From positions 102,810 to 166,809 of the forward strand of contig JAFWYA010000076.1 of the NCBI GenBank assembly GCA_017517815.1: 64,000 nt of DNA, read 5' to 3'. The notes under the pieces were generated by a model. It had not been told where the DNA came from. It did not search any database and saw only the letters and a program-made list of their open reading frames with translations. Source of the stretch: Clostridia bacterium. GTDB lineage: Bacteria > Bacillota_A > Clostridia > Christensenellales > Aristaeellaceae. Position numbers and translations under genes: made by a program. Below are positions 41,937-50,901 of the stretch, one piece after another (the first letter of the stretch is position 1; every line of letters begins with the position of its first letter).

Positions 41937-42980
41937 ATGCCGGACGAGATCTATGAACTTGTCGCGCAGGGCGCGCGATACTGGTTTTTGTTTTTGATGG
42001 CGCTCATCGCATGGCGCAGCTGGCGGTGGTACCGCCGCGACCGCCGACAGGCGAAAAAGCGCCTGAAGCTGCTGCCGGACGCCGGTTTTGTGGGCGAAAT
42101 GGTGGTGCTGCAGGGCGGCAAGGGCCTTGAGCGCGGCGCGGTTCTGCCTGTGCCCTGCGAGGGCACGCTGGGCGCTGCGCGCACCAATGACCTGTGCGTG
42201 CAGATCGCAGGCGTTGAAAAGCGCCACCTGTGGTTTCGCTACGACGAGGGCCGCGGGCTGATGGTGGAGCCCTTTGGCAAAAACGCGGTCAATGTTGACG
42301 GCGCGGATTTTGAAAGCCGCCGCGAACCGCTGTATATGGGCCATGGCTCGCGCCTGTATGTGGGCGAGGCCGAGCTTCGCCTGCGCATGTTTGCAGGTTT
42401 TGAGGCCGAGGGCACGGCGCAGCGCCGCAGCGGCGTGGAGGATGAGCCTGAGCAGCAGCCTCCGCAGCCCGACGCGCAGCAGATGGCCGCCTATCAGCAG
42501 TGGATGCAGCAGCAGTGGATGATGCAGCAGTGGATGATGCAGCAGTATGCCCAGCAGCAGGCGTATCAGCAGGGCTACCAGCAGGCCATGGCGCAGCAGC
42601 AGCCCCAGCAGACGGAGCTGTACGAAGAACCCGTCTCCGAAGATGAAACCGACGTATACACCTACGAAGAGGCTCGCGCGCAGGGCCTGGTGGACGACCG
42701 TGCCTTCATGCGCCCGGCGGGCGAAAAGAAGCCCGAGCTGCCTGTGTACGAGCAGCCGCTGGCCGAGCCTGCGCCGCAGTTCTACCCGCCTGAAATGGAT
42801 GCGGGCTGGGCCGACGAAGCGTATGCATGGGACGAAGCGATGAATGGGGACGAAGTGATGAATGGGGACGAAGTCCCCGATGCGGCCGAGCCGCCGCGCA
42901 GCGCTTATGTGGGCCATGACGAGGCCGAGCGTGCCAAGCGCCGCGTATGGGACCGCTATCTGGGAGGTGGCGCGCGATGA
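41937..42980 (+). CDS. Membrane-anchored FHA-like protein with Gln-rich linker
   Basis: 347 residues. One N-terminal membrane anchor (about 14-30) is followed by a basic stretch and an FHA-like beta sandwich (about 45-150: GTLGAARTNDLCVQIAGVEKRHLWFRY, then KNAVNVDGADF). The FHA phosphothreonine-binding residues are only partly kept (no clear GR..SxxH..NG set). Residues 165-225 are Gln- and Met-rich (QQWMMQQWMMQQ); the C-terminal part is acidic and contains a duplicated MNGDEV coded by an 18-bp tandem repeat. It overlaps ftsW by 4 bp. The FHA-ftsW-pbp arrangement suggests a scaffold for wall synthesis. Confidence 0.75.
   Translation: MPDEIYELVAQGARYWFLFLMALIAWRSWRWYRRDRRQAKKRLKLLPDAGFVGEMVVLQGGKGLERGAVLPVPCEGTLGAARTNDLCVQIAGVEKRHLWFRYDEGRGLMVEPFGKNAVNVDGADFESRREPLYMGHGSRLYVGEAELRLRMFAGFEAEGTAQRRSGVEDEPEQQPPQPDAQQMAAYQQWMQQQWMMQQWMMQQYAQQQAYQQGYQQAMAQQQPQQTELYEEPVSEDETDVYTYEEARAQGLVDDRAFMRPAGEKKPELPVYEQPLAEPAPQFYPPEMDAGWADEAYAWDEAMNGDEVMNGDEVPDAAEPPRSAYVGHDEAERAKRRVWDRYLGGGAR
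42841..42876 (+). repeat. 18-bp tandem duplication in the FHA-like gene
   Basis: ATGAATGGGGACGAAGTG is present twice in a row (second copy ending in C), coding MNGDEV-MNGDEV. It is in frame and may vary in copy number between strains. Confidence 0.75.
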
Positions 42981-44311
42981 GCAAACGAAGCCGAAGGGCT
43001 GAAATGCAGGCCGCCCGCCGCGCCCGTGCAAGGGCCGACCGCGAACGCCGCCGCGACCCGGCGCGCGCGCTGGTATCGGCCATGATGCTGTTTTACTTCA
43101 GCGCCTTTCTGCTCATTGCCCTGCAGGGCGAGATCCAGTGGCAGGGCTTTGCACTGGCCGCCGCCGTGCCGATGATGATCTATATCGCCACGCTGTGGCT
43201 GCCGCGCTTCTTTCCGGCGGACAAGCTGCTGCTTGCCATCGCCAACTTCCTGTGCGCGCTGGGCGTGCTGGTTTTGTACTCCACCGACCGGGGCGCAGGC
43301 ACATCGCGCGGCATGCAGCAGGCCATGTACTACGGCATAGGCATCATTGCGATGCTGGTGTGCATCATGATCGTGCGTTACATCCGCCGGTGGAAATTCC
43401 TGATGAAGGTGGTCATGATGGGCGCGGCCGCGCTGATGGTGCTGCCGCTGGCCATCGGCACCGAGCAAAACGGCGCTACCAACTGGATCGTGATCGGCGG
43501 CACCAGCCTGCAGCCCAGCGAAGTGGTGAAGATCGCGCTTTTGCTGATCCTCGGCTGGTACATGAGCCGCCACCAGTTCTGGCCGTGGTTCCTTTTTGCG
43601 GGCTTCAGCCTGCTGGTGCTCATGCTGCAGAAGGACCTTGGCACGGCGCTGATCTACTACATCACCACGCTGCTTCTGTTCTATGCCTCCACCGGCAATC
43701 TGCCGCTGACGGGCCTTGGCGTGATCGGCGGCTGCGGGGCGGCGGTGGTGGGCTACAAGATGTTTGCCCACGTCAAAAAGCGCGTGGCCATCTGGCGAAA
43801 CCCGTGGATCTACTATGAGACCAGCGGCTACCAGATCGCCCAGACGCTGATGGCCATCGCCTCCGGCGGGCTGTTCGGTGTGGGACTTGGCCTTGGCGCG
43901 CCGAGGGTGATTCCGGTGTACTTCACCGACTGCATCTTCGCCGTCATCTGCGAGCAGTTCGGCGTCATCTTCGGCATTCTGGTGCTGGCGATGTACGTCA
44001 TCCTCATTCTGCGCGGCACGTTCATCGCGCAGTCCTCGCGACACAGCTTCCATGCCATCATGGCCATGGGCGCAACGGTGATGCTGGGTGTGCAGACCTT
44101 CATCATCATCGGCGGCGTGCTGAAGATGATCCCCCTGACGGGCGTCACGATGCCCTTTGTAAGCTACGGCGGCACGTCGCTGGTGAGCTGCATGGGCCTC
44201 ATCGGCCTCATTCAGGGCGTGGCAAGCGTCAATCAGGACGACCTGACCTACGACTATGAGATCAGCCGCTCGCTGCAGGAGGAAATGCTCCTGCCCGAGG
44301 CGGACAGGTGA
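42977..44311 (+). CDS. ftsW: FtsW/RodA/SpoVE family peptidoglycan glycosyltransferase
   Basis: 444 residues with ten membrane segments after a short basic cytoplasmic N-terminus. SEDS family signatures: GGTSLQPSEVVKIALLLILGWYM, LMLQKDLGTALIYYITTLLLFY (catalytic Asp loop), SGGLFGVGLGLG, and PLTGVTMPFVSYGGTSLVSCMGLIGL. Polymerises lipid II at the membrane with a class B PBP. It overlaps the FHA gene (ATGA) with GGGAGG upstream and is followed at 7 bp by the PBP gene, its likely partner. FtsW, RodA or SpoVE identity cannot be decided by sequence here. Confidence 0.93.
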   Translation: MSKRSRRAEMQAARRARARADRERRRDPARALVSAMMLFYFSAFLLIALQGEIQWQGFALAAAVPMMIYIATLWLPRFFPADKLLLAIANFLCALGVLVLYSTDRGAGTSRGMQQAMYYGIGIIAMLVCIMIVRYIRRWKFLMKVVMMGAAALMVLPLAIGTEQNGATNWIVIGGTSLQPSEVVKIALLLILGWYMSRHQFWPWFLFAGFSLLVLMLQKDLGTALIYYITTLLLFYASTGNLPLTGLGVIGGCGAAVVGYKMFAHVKKRVAIWRNPWIYYETSGYQIAQTLMAIASGGLFGVGLGLGAPRVIPVYFTDCIFAVICEQFGVIFGILVLAMYVILILRGTFIAQSSRHSFHAIMAMGATVMLGVQTFIIIGGVLKMIPLTGVTMPFVSYGGTSLVSCMGLIGLIQGVASVNQDDLTYDYEISRSLQEEMLLPEADR

Positions 44312-44318
44312 AAACAGT

Positions 44319-45749
44319 ATGAAACAGTTGAAACTGCGCTTTCGCGTGCTGACCCTGCTGGTGATCGGGCTGCTGTTTGTGGCGGGCGCGTACGGCGTGT
44401 ACTCGGTATCCGCCTACGGCAACCGCTGGGTGTCGAGCACGCGCAACACCCGCTACCGCAGCGCCAAACGCAGCGTGAGCCCCGGCGACATCATCGACCG
44501 CAACGGCGTCACCGTGGCCACCACTGACGAAAACGGCGAGCGCGTGTACCAGAGCAATATCCTCAGCCGCTCCAGCCTTGTGCATCTGCTGGGCGACGAC
44601 GAGGGCAACATCGCCAACGGCGTGGAATCGTTCCAGGCCAATTATCTGCTGGGCTTTGAAACCAGCCTGACCGAGCGCGTGAATGCCTTTCTCAAGGGCG
44701 AAACGCGCAAGGGCGACAGCATCATGATCACCGCTGACAGCAAACTGCACACCGAGATCGTGCAGATCTTCCGCAATACCTCCAACACCAAAGGCAAGTG
44801 CGGCGCGGCGGTGGTCATGAACTACAAAACCGGCGAGGTGCTGGCGCTGGTCAGCCTGCCGGTGTACGACCCGCAGAACATTACCGCCACCATCAAAAAT
44901 TCCACCCAGCATCCCTTTTGGAACCGTGCGGTGCAAAGCACGCTGCCTCCGGGATCGACCTTCAAGATCATCACCGCCGTAGCCATGCTTGAAAACATGG
45001 CCGACGCGCAGACGCACGTGTTCAACTGCACCGGCGCCACACAGGTGATGGATCAGGTGATCACCGACTACGGCAACGACCAGCACGGAGAGATCACGCT
45101 GGAAAAGGCTTTCCGCCTAAGCTGCAATAACTGCTTTGCGCAGGCGGCGCTGCTCATGGGTGACAGCGCGCTTCGCAAAACGGCGGAAAACTTCGGTTTT
45201 AACGACAACTTCCTCTTCCGCGACCTGGTGGTGGAAAACAGCAGCTATCCCACCAAAGACCGCAACAACTTTGAGATCGCATGGAGCGGCGCGGGCCAGA
45301 GCAAGGTGGCGGCGACGCCCCTGCACCTGTGCATGATCTCTGCCGCCATCGCCAACGACGGCGTGATGATGGAGCCGCGCCTGCTTTCGCGCGTGCAAAG
45401 CCCCGCCGGCGTGGTGCGCCTGCGCTACAGCCAGAAGGCCTACCGCACCGCCTGCAGCCCGGAGACGGCAAAGATCATCGACGGCTACATGAAAACCGTG
45501 GTCAAAAGCGGCACCGGTACCCGAGCGAAGGTGGACGGCCTGACCATCGCCGGCAAGACCGGCAGCGCCGAGGGATCGGCCAACGGGCTGGACGTGACAC
45601 ATGCATGGTTCACCGGCTACATCGACGACGACCGTTACCCCTATGCCGTGAGCGTGCTGGTGGAAGCCGGCGGCACCGGCGGCAGCGTGGCTGCGCCGGT
45701 GGCGCAGAAGATTTTTGAATACCTGCGCGACAATGCCGCAGTGTACTGA
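44319..45749 (+). CDS. pbpA: Class B penicillin-binding protein (PbpA-like)
   Basis: 476 residues. An N-terminal membrane anchor (about 9-28) is followed by a short pedestal domain and a transpeptidase domain with SxxK (S213-TFK216), SxN (SCNNC) and KTG (GKTGSAEG). Cross-links peptidoglycan stem peptides outside the membrane. It is short for a class B enzyme, like actinobacterial PbpA/PbpI types. The ATG at 44319 begins the anchor; the upstream extension overlaps ftsW in another frame. It forms a unit with ftsW and a yqeK-like gene. Confidence 0.93.
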   Translation: MKQLKLRFRVLTLLVIGLLFVAGAYGVYSVSAYGNRWVSSTRNTRYRSAKRSVSPGDIIDRNGVTVATTDENGERVYQSNILSRSSLVHLLGDDEGNIANGVESFQANYLLGFETSLTERVNAFLKGETRKGDSIMITADSKLHTEIVQIFRNTSNTKGKCGAAVVMNYKTGEVLALVSLPVYDPQNITATIKNSTQHPFWNRAVQSTLPPGSTFKIITAVAMLENMADAQTHVFNCTGATQVMDQVITDYGNDQHGEITLEKAFRLSCNNCFAQAALLMGDSALRKTAENFGFNDNFLFRDLVVENSSYPTKDRNNFEIAWSGAGQSKVAATPLHLCMISAAIANDGVMMEPRLLSRVQSPAGVVRLRYSQKAYRTACSPETAKIIDGYMKTVVKSGTGTRAKVDGLTIAGKTGSAEGSANGLDVTHAWFTGYIDDDRYPYAVSVLVEAGGTGGSVAAPVAQKIFEYLRDNAAVY

Positions 45750-45759
45750 GGAACAGCGC

Positions 45760-46353
45760 ATGATCTTCAACGAATTTGCCTATATCGCCCATCCGGATGA
45801 AGCAACGCCCGAAGCCATGCTTGCCCAAAACGGCCGTCCCAAAACACTTGCGCATGTGCGGGCGGTGGCGCAGGAATGCCAACGCATTGCAGAGAGATAC
45901 GGATTGGATGCATCCAAGTGCCGCATGGCGGGCCTTCTGCACGACGTGAGCGCGGTGATCAAAGCGGCGGATATGCTCAGCTGGGCGCAGCAAAACGGTC
46001 TGCCCCTGTGCGAGGCGGAGGAAAGGTACCCCTTCCTGCTGCATCAGCGGCTGTCCGCTGTGGCGGCGCAGCAGGCCTTCGGCGTGACGGATGAGGACGT
46101 GCTGTCTGCCGTGGCCTGTCACACCACGCTGAAGGCGGATGCCTCGCCTTACGACATGGCGCTGTTTCTGGCCGACAAGATCGCATGGGATCAGCCCGGC
46201 GAACCGCCGTATTTGAATGCGGTGATTCGGGCACTGGAAACGTCGCTGGAAAAAGCCTGTCTGGTTTATATGGAATATGCAGCTGGCAGCCTGCTGTGCC
46301 CGCACGATAACTGGGTGCAGGCACTTGAATGGCTGAAACACAAAACCCTGTGA
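45760..46353 (+). CDS. yqeK: YqeK-like HD-domain hydrolase
   Basis: 197 residues, cytoplasmic. HD motifs are seen: TLAHVRAVAQECQRIAERYG (first His), MAGLLHDVSAVIK (HD pair), FLLHQRLSAVAAQQAFG and VLSAVACHTTLKADASPYDMALFLADKIAWD. This matches YqeK, a symmetrical diadenosine tetraphosphatase (Ap4A to two ADP). GAGGA lies 7-8 nt before the ATG. In most Firmicutes yqeK follows nadD; here it ends a cell-wall unit 10 bp after the PBP gene. The stop codon lies in the following terminator. Confidence 0.85.
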   Translation: MIFNEFAYIAHPDEATPEAMLAQNGRPKTLAHVRAVAQECQRIAERYGLDASKCRMAGLLHDVSAVIKAADMLSWAQQNGLPLCEAEERYPFLLHQRLSAVAAQQAFGVTDEDVLSAVACHTTLKADASPYDMALFLADKIAWDQPGEPPYLNAVIRALETSLEKACLVYMEYAAGSLLCPHDNWVQALEWLKHKTL

Positions 46354-46372
46354 GGAAAACTCACAGGGTTTT
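46342..46372. terminator. Bidirectional intrinsic terminator
   Basis: AAAACCCTGTGAG pairs with CTCACAGGGTTTT around GAAAA; it holds the yqeK TGA stop and also serves the convergent M28 gene. Confidence 0.93.
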
Positions 46373-46378
46373 GTTATG

Positions 46379-47368
46379 TCAGCCGCCGTAAGCGGGGTCA
46401 TTCGCCAGTCCGTCCAGCGCGGTGTAGAGCGCGTCCAGCGCCCAGCGGCTGCGGTCCAGGTCGAAGTCGCCCATGGTGTCCGACGGGGTGTGCATGAACT
46501 CCGGCCAGCGGCCGCCGGATTCGGTGGTGCCGCGGAAGCAAACGTTTACCGAATCGATGCCCGCCAGGTGGTAGGACTCGTGGTCGCTCTGGCCCTTGTG
46601 GCGCGGGCCGCACCAGGTGACTTCTTCCTCGTCGGCGGGATACATGCCGGTTTCATCCATGCCGGAAAGCATCGCAAGCGCGGCGCGGTTGAAGGCGGGC
46701 GCGTCAAGGCTGCCGGTCACATAGCCGTCAGGCGTGCGCAGGCCCATGGTATCCAGCGAGAAGGCGCGGTCGTCCTCCCAGACGTCGGCCACAAGAATGT
46801 CGATGTTGAACGTGGCAAGGCTGCGCTGCTTTTCGTCCCCGGTCAGGCTTTCGCAGTAGGCGATGGAGCCCTGATGGCCGCTTTCTTCGGCGCTGAAGGC
46901 GATGAAGCGAAGCTCGGTGTTTTCAAAGGCTTCGTACTGGCTCATCAGGCGGCACATCAGCATCATGGCTGCTGCGCCGCTGGCGTTGTCGCGCGCGCCG
47001 GGGGCTGGAATATCCTCCGGGGCGGCGCTGTCGTAGTGGGCGCAGACGGTGATGATGTTCGCATCGGGGTTCAGGGCGGGCTTGACGGCGATGAGCGATA
47101 TGCTCTCGTCCTGGCTCCACGGCGACTGACAGCTGCTTTCAAGCAGCGTGCCGTCCGCGGCCGTGTAGCCCAGTTCCTCAAAGCACTGGCGCATGTACTC
47201 CAGCGCCACCTTTTCGCCGGGCGTGCCGCATTCGCGCGTACCGATATTGTCCACAAGGTAGGTCATGGTTTCATACCAGTAGTCAAAATCCTCGTCGGTG
47301 ATCTCCAGCGCGCAGGCAGAGGAAAACAGCAGCAGCGACGCCAGAAGAAAGGCAAGCCATTTTTTCAT
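46379..47368 (-). CDS. Secreted M28-family metallopeptidase
   Basis: 329 residues. A signal peptide (MKKWLAFLLASLLLFSSACA) is followed by an M28 aminopeptidase fold with all zinc-site motifs: CAHYDS, GARDNASG, FIAFSAEESGHQGS (catalytic Glu pair), NIDIL, GQSDHESYH and FMHTPSDT. It should release N-terminal residues from peptides outside the cell; lipidation at the SAC Cys is possible. Its RBS AAGGAG overlaps the stop region of the MFS-GH2 gene 4 bp upstream, so the two are co-translated. Confidence 0.92.
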   Translation of the reverse strand: MKKWLAFLLASLLLFSSACALEITDEDFDYWYETMTYLVDNIGTRECGTPGEKVALEYMRQCFEELGYTAADGTLLESSCQSPWSQDESISLIAVKPALNPDANIITVCAHYDSAAPEDIPAPGARDNASGAAAMMLMCRLMSQYEAFENTELRFIAFSAEESGHQGSIAYCESLTGDEKQRSLATFNIDILVADVWEDDRAFSLDTMGLRTPDGYVTGSLDAPAFNRAALAMLSGMDETGMYPADEEEVTWCGPRHKGQSDHESYHLAGIDSVNVCFRGTTESGGRWPEFMHTPSDTMGDFDLDRSRWALDALYTALDGLANDPAYGG

Positions 47369-47372
47369 AAAG

Positions 47373-50300
47373 TTACTCCTTTGTGTTGACCCGGCGGTTC
47401 AGCGCGCACAGTGCTTCGCGGGGCAGCTTCAGTTCACGGCGGTCGTAGGTGAGAATGCCGTTTAATTCGTCCTCTACGTCGGTCAGCTGGGTGTATACAG
47501 TGGCGCACAGGCCCTGCGGAATGGCCGGCAGGATCTCGCACTCGTACAGGCCCTGATAGGCCTGCCACAGGGCTTCGCGGTCGGGCAGCTTTTTGTAGCC
47601 AAAATCGATGGCGTTGAAGCAGTGGCCCTCCAGGCGCAGGTTGTAGCCGCCGAATTCGCTCAGCACCACGGCGCGGCTCAGACGATCCTTTTTGAACTTG
47701 TAGGGGCGGAAATACACATGCAGGCTCTTGATTTCGCCGATCTTCTGGTCGTGCCAGCCGCTGGCATGGTCGATGGGACGGGTGGGGTCCAGTTCGAGGA
47801 TGCGCTCGCAGGCCTTTTTGGCGTCAAACTGGCCCCAGCCTTCGTTGAAGGGCACCCACAGCACCACCGAGGGTACGTCGCGCAGCTGAAGCACGGTCTC
47901 TTCCAGCTCGTTCATGTATTCCTGACGGCCTTCGGGCGAGGTGCGGGCAAAGCGCAGATAGTCGCTGTCGCGGTGGTGGATATCAGTCACCAGCGGGGAG
48001 GAAATGGTCCAGAAGCGGTACTCGCCGCCGCCGGACACCATGTCCTGCCACACCAGCATGCCGAGGCGGTCGCAGTGATAGTACCAGCGCATGGGCTCAA
48101 TTTTGATGTGCTTGCGCAGCATGTTGTAGCCCAGGTCCTTGGCGGTCTGAATGTCAAAGATCATTGCCTCGTCGGCGGGCGGGGTGTACAGGCCGTCGGG
48201 CCAGTAGCCCTGATCGAGCAGACCGTTGTGAAAATACGGCTTGCCGTTTAAGAACAGGCGCTTGACGCCCTTTTTGTCAAAGCAGACCTCCGACTTGCGC
48301 ATGGCAAAGTAGCCCTTTACACGGTCGGTACCCAGGGTGATGGTAAAGTCGTACAGATAGGGCTCCTCCGGGCTCCACGCGCGGAAGCCGGGCAGCTCGA
48401 CGGTGAGGGGCTCATCCGGGGTGAACAGCAGAAGCCTTCCGTCCACATACAGCTGCCCCTGAAGATCGCCGTCGCTTTTCACAAGGAAGGTCACTTCGCC
48501 GCGGTCAAAGTCCGGCGTGACGCTGAGCGTCTGCACGCCAAACTGCGGAATGCACTCCATCCACACCGTCTGCCAGATGCCGCTCTGCGGCGTGTACCAG
48601 ATGCCGCCGCGCTCGGTCTTCTGCTTGCCGCGGCTGTGGTAACTGGCGTCGGTGTCGTCGTGCACGCGCACGATGATCTCGTTGTCGCCGTCGGGGTGCA
48701 GATGATCGGTCACATCGGCGCTGAAGGCGGTGTAGCCGCCCATGTGACGCACGGCCTCATGACCGTTGACCCATACCACAGCCTCCTGATCCACTGCGCC
48801 AAAGTGCAGGATCACACGGCCTTCGGGGCTTACAAAGCCTGCGGGCAGGCGCAGGTGACGGCGGTACCACAGGGTTTCGTCCTTGTGCAGGGTGCGGCGA
48901 ACACCGCTGAGTTCGCTTTCGGGCGAGAAGGGCACGATGATGGCGCCGTCAAAGGCGGAGGGCAGCTCATCGCTTTGGGTGATGGCATATTCCCACGGGC
49001 CGTTGAGGTTTAAGTAGCTGTCGCGCTGCAGCTGCGGACGGGGGTATTCCGGCAGCGGACAGTCGGGGTTGAGCTCCTCGCCCCAGGGGGTCATGAGGGG
49101 TTCCTGCGGGATGGTTTCGTCTTTTTCAGGCTGCTTGAGCGCGCGGGACAAAAGCGCCATGGGAATGGCAAGCAGCACCAGCACTGCCGCCGCGCCCAGG
49201 AAAATGGCGGGCGTGGGTACGGTTTTTACCTGACCCAGGTCGATGTAGGTTTCGCCGCCGTGACGGATGAGCGCCGCGCCGATGAACGGGCCCACGATCA
49301 TGGGCAGCATCACCGTAAAGATCATGCGGATGCCCTGAAAATGACCGGCCTGACCTTCCGGGGTGAGCTGGCGCATCTGGGCGCCCAAAGCGGCGGTGAG
49401 CAGCATGTAGCCGCTCATCATCACCATGCCGCAGGGGATCACCCAGCCCATGCCGCGTGCAAAGTACATGCCGATGAGGCCTGCAAGCATCACCACGGCC
49501 GCCGGCACGGCAAAGGCCAGCTTGCCCTGCTTGTCGATCGCAGGCCCAAAGATGAGCGATACGCCGCTGGCCACCAGCAGCACTGCGCCCAGCACGATGG
49601 CATAGTTGTCAAGCTTGAGGAAGTGCTGCATGTAGATGATCAGGTAGGGGAAGAACACCTGCACCGCGATGGAAAACACGCACATGCACGCAAGCGACAG
49701 GTACAGCGGATTGTGGCTGCGGATGACCGACGGACGGAAGCCGTGCACCAGCTGCGCCATAAACGGCTCTTTGCGCGGATGGGCCTCTTCTTTGGGCAGC
49801 AGGAAGATGGACGCAAGGCCCGCAAGCGTCACCAGACCGCCGAAAATGAGGAAAAAGCCCTGCCAGTTGCCCGCCTGCGTCATGCCGTCAAACAAACCGA
49901 AGATCACCAGCATCGACATCAGCGGCAGAATGGCCAGCACGCTTTCCACCTTGCCGCGCTTTTCGTCGGGGATGACGTCGGTCACATAGGCGTTAAACGC
50001 CGCGTCGTTGGCAGTGGAGCCGAAGAAGGTCATCACGCAGTCCATGACGATCACCATCATGGCGGCGGCGCTGACTGCGCTTGCGCCGGGCAGCAGCTTT
50101 GCCGCGTTTTCCACCGTGATAAAGCCGAACGCCGCCGTGCTCACGCCCCACAGCAGGTAACCCGTGCAGATGAAGGCCTTGCGCCTGCCCACGCGGTCGC
50201 TCACCACGCCCATGAACAGCGTGGTCAGGGTGGCGGCGATGGCGCTTGCCGACACCATGGCGGCGATATGGTTGGGGTCGGTGCTGATGGTGTTGTACAG

Positions 50301-50399
50301 GAACACATTGAAATACATGTTTTCAATGGTCCACGCAAACTGGCCCATCAATCCGATCAGAATCAGAGACAGCCACAAACGGCCGGTAAGTTTTTTCAT
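47373..50399 (-). CDS. MFS transporter fused to a GH2 glycoside hydrolase
   Basis: 1008 residues in one open frame. Residues 1-420 are a twelve-segment MFS transporter (loop MGVVSDRVGRRKAF between segments 2 and 3). After a short charged linker, residues about 455-1008 are a GH2 enzyme: sugar-binding domain (NLNGPWEYAI, ETLWYRRHLRLP), immunoglobulin-like domain, and TIM barrel with acid/base NE (WVPFNEGWGQFD, E853) and nucleophile (VVLSEFGGY, E915). With twelve segments both ends face the cytoplasm, so imported glycoside would be cut at the exit of its transporter. The substrate is unknown (beta-glycoside likely). Promoter TTGTCA-17-TATAAT lies at 50465-50437 on the minus strand. Co-transcribed with the M28 peptidase. 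Confidence 0.9.
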   Translation of the reverse strand: MKKLTGRLWLSLILIGLMGQFAWTIENMYFNVFLYNTISTDPNHIAAMVSASAIAATLTTLFMGVVSDRVGRRKAFICTGYLLWGVSTAAFGFITVENAAKLLPGASAVSAAAMMVIVMDCVMTFFGSTANDAAFNAYVTDVIPDEKRGKVESVLAILPLMSMLVIFGLFDGMTQAGNWQGFFLIFGGLVTLAGLASIFLLPKEEAHPRKEPFMAQLVHGFRPSVIRSHNPLYLSLACMCVFSIAVQVFFPYLIIYMQHFLKLDNYAIVLGAVLLVASGVSLIFGPAIDKQGKLAFAVPAAVVMLAGLIGMYFARGMGWVIPCGMVMMSGYMLLTAALGAQMRQLTPEGQAGHFQGIRMIFTVMLPMIVGPFIGAALIRHGGETYIDLGQVKTVPTPAIFLGAAAVLVLLAIPMALLSRALKQPEKDETIPQEPLMTPWGEELNPDCPLPEYPRPQLQRDSYLNLNGPWEYAITQSDELPSAFDGAIIVPFSPESELSGVRRTLHKDETLWYRRHLRLPAGFVSPEGRVILHFGAVDQEAVVWVNGHEAVRHMGGYTAFSADVTDHLHPDGDNEIIVRVHDDTDASYHSRGKQKTERGGIWYTPQSGIWQTVWMECIPQFGVQTLSVTPDFDRGEVTFLVKSDGDLQGQLYVDGRLLLFTPDEPLTVELPGFRAWSPEEPYLYDFTITLGTDRVKGYFAMRKSEVCFDKKGVKRLFLNGKPYFHNGLLDQGYWPDGLYTPPADEAMIFDIQTAKDLGYNMLRKHIKIEPMRWYYHCDRLGMLVWQDMVSGGGEYRFWTISSPLVTDIHHRDSDYLRFARTSPEGRQEYMNELEETVLQLRDVPSVVLWVPFNEGWGQFDAKKACERILELDPTRPIDHASGWHDQKIGEIKSLHVYFRPYKFKKDRLSRAVVLSEFGGYNLRLEGHCFNAIDFGYKKLPDREALWQAYQGLYECEILPAIPQGLCATVYTQLTDVEDELNGILTYDRRELKLPREALCALNRRVNTKE

Positions 50400-50436
50400 T
50401 GGTTCTCGTTCCTTTCCTCAGGAATTGCCTTTTTTC

Positions 50437-50465
50437 ATTATACCATTCGCGACTTTAGCTGACAA
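50437..50465 (-). promoter_or_regulatory. Promoter of the MFS-GH2 operon
   Basis: On the minus strand TTGTCA (50465-50460), 17-bp spacer, TATAAT (50442-50437). Confidence 0.75.
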
Positions 50466-50514
50466 TGAAAACCTGACGTACAGAAAAACAACCAAAAAAC
50501 ATAGGGAAAAAGCA

Positions 50515-50544
50515 TTGACAAAAAGGTGCATGCCGCTGTATCAT
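50515..50544 (+). promoter_or_regulatory. Promoter of the trpXYZ T-box transcript
   Basis: TTGACA (50515-50520), 18-bp spacer, TATCAT (50539-50544). The T-box leader follows directly. Confidence 0.75.
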
Positions 50545-50554
50545 ACCGCCATCA

Positions 50555-50834
50555 CTCAAACCGTTGAGGAAGAGGAGTACCCGCATGCAGGGTGCGTTAC
50601 AGGGAGCCGTGAACAGTGGAACCACGGCACGCATGGCGGCGGCGAATGGACTTCCGAGGGCGGCGGCGAAAGCAGGCTCTGCCATTAGCTGCCGACGGGA
50701 TCCCGCACCCGTTATCCAGGCGGCGCGTATGTTGGTACGCGAAAGAAAGCCCGTCTTTGACGGGGAAATTGAGTGGCACCGCGAAATGATCGCCTCAAGC
50801 AGAAAGTTTTTTCTGCCTGAGGCGTTTTTGTTTT
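50555..50834 (+). ncRNA. T-box leader with UGG (Trp) specifier
   Basis: Stem I begins with GAAGAGGAGTA (50570-50579) and CAGGGAG, then GAA-TGG-ACTTCC-GAG places the specifier codon UGG at 50647-50649. CCGTTATCC (50708 onward) is the usual conserved block, followed by stem III and the T-box GAGTGGCACCGCG (50771-50783). The bulge UGGC pairs with a GCCA acceptor end, which fits a G discriminator as in tRNA-Trp. The terminator is CGCCTCAAGCAGAAA..TTTCTGCCTGAGGCG (50791-50824) plus T-run. Uncharged tRNA-Trp should permit read-through into trpX. Confidence 0.93.
50791..50834 (+). terminator. T-box regulated terminator
   Basis: GCCTCAAGCAGAAA pairs with TTTCTGCCTGAGGC (one wobble/mismatch), followed by TTTTTGTTTT. 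The antiterminator would use GAGTGGCACCGCG and overlapping bases. Confidence 0.88.
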
Positions 50835-50901
50835 GAAGGGAGAAGCTCAGCTTTCAAACCAACGCACACTACCGGCTCAAAAAAGAAAGGATGGACGAAA
50901 C

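Noticed and set aside
50564..50836. 90-residue plus-strand open frame before trpX
   Set aside because: Lies entirely inside the T-box leader, whose conserved RNA blocks explain the sequence.
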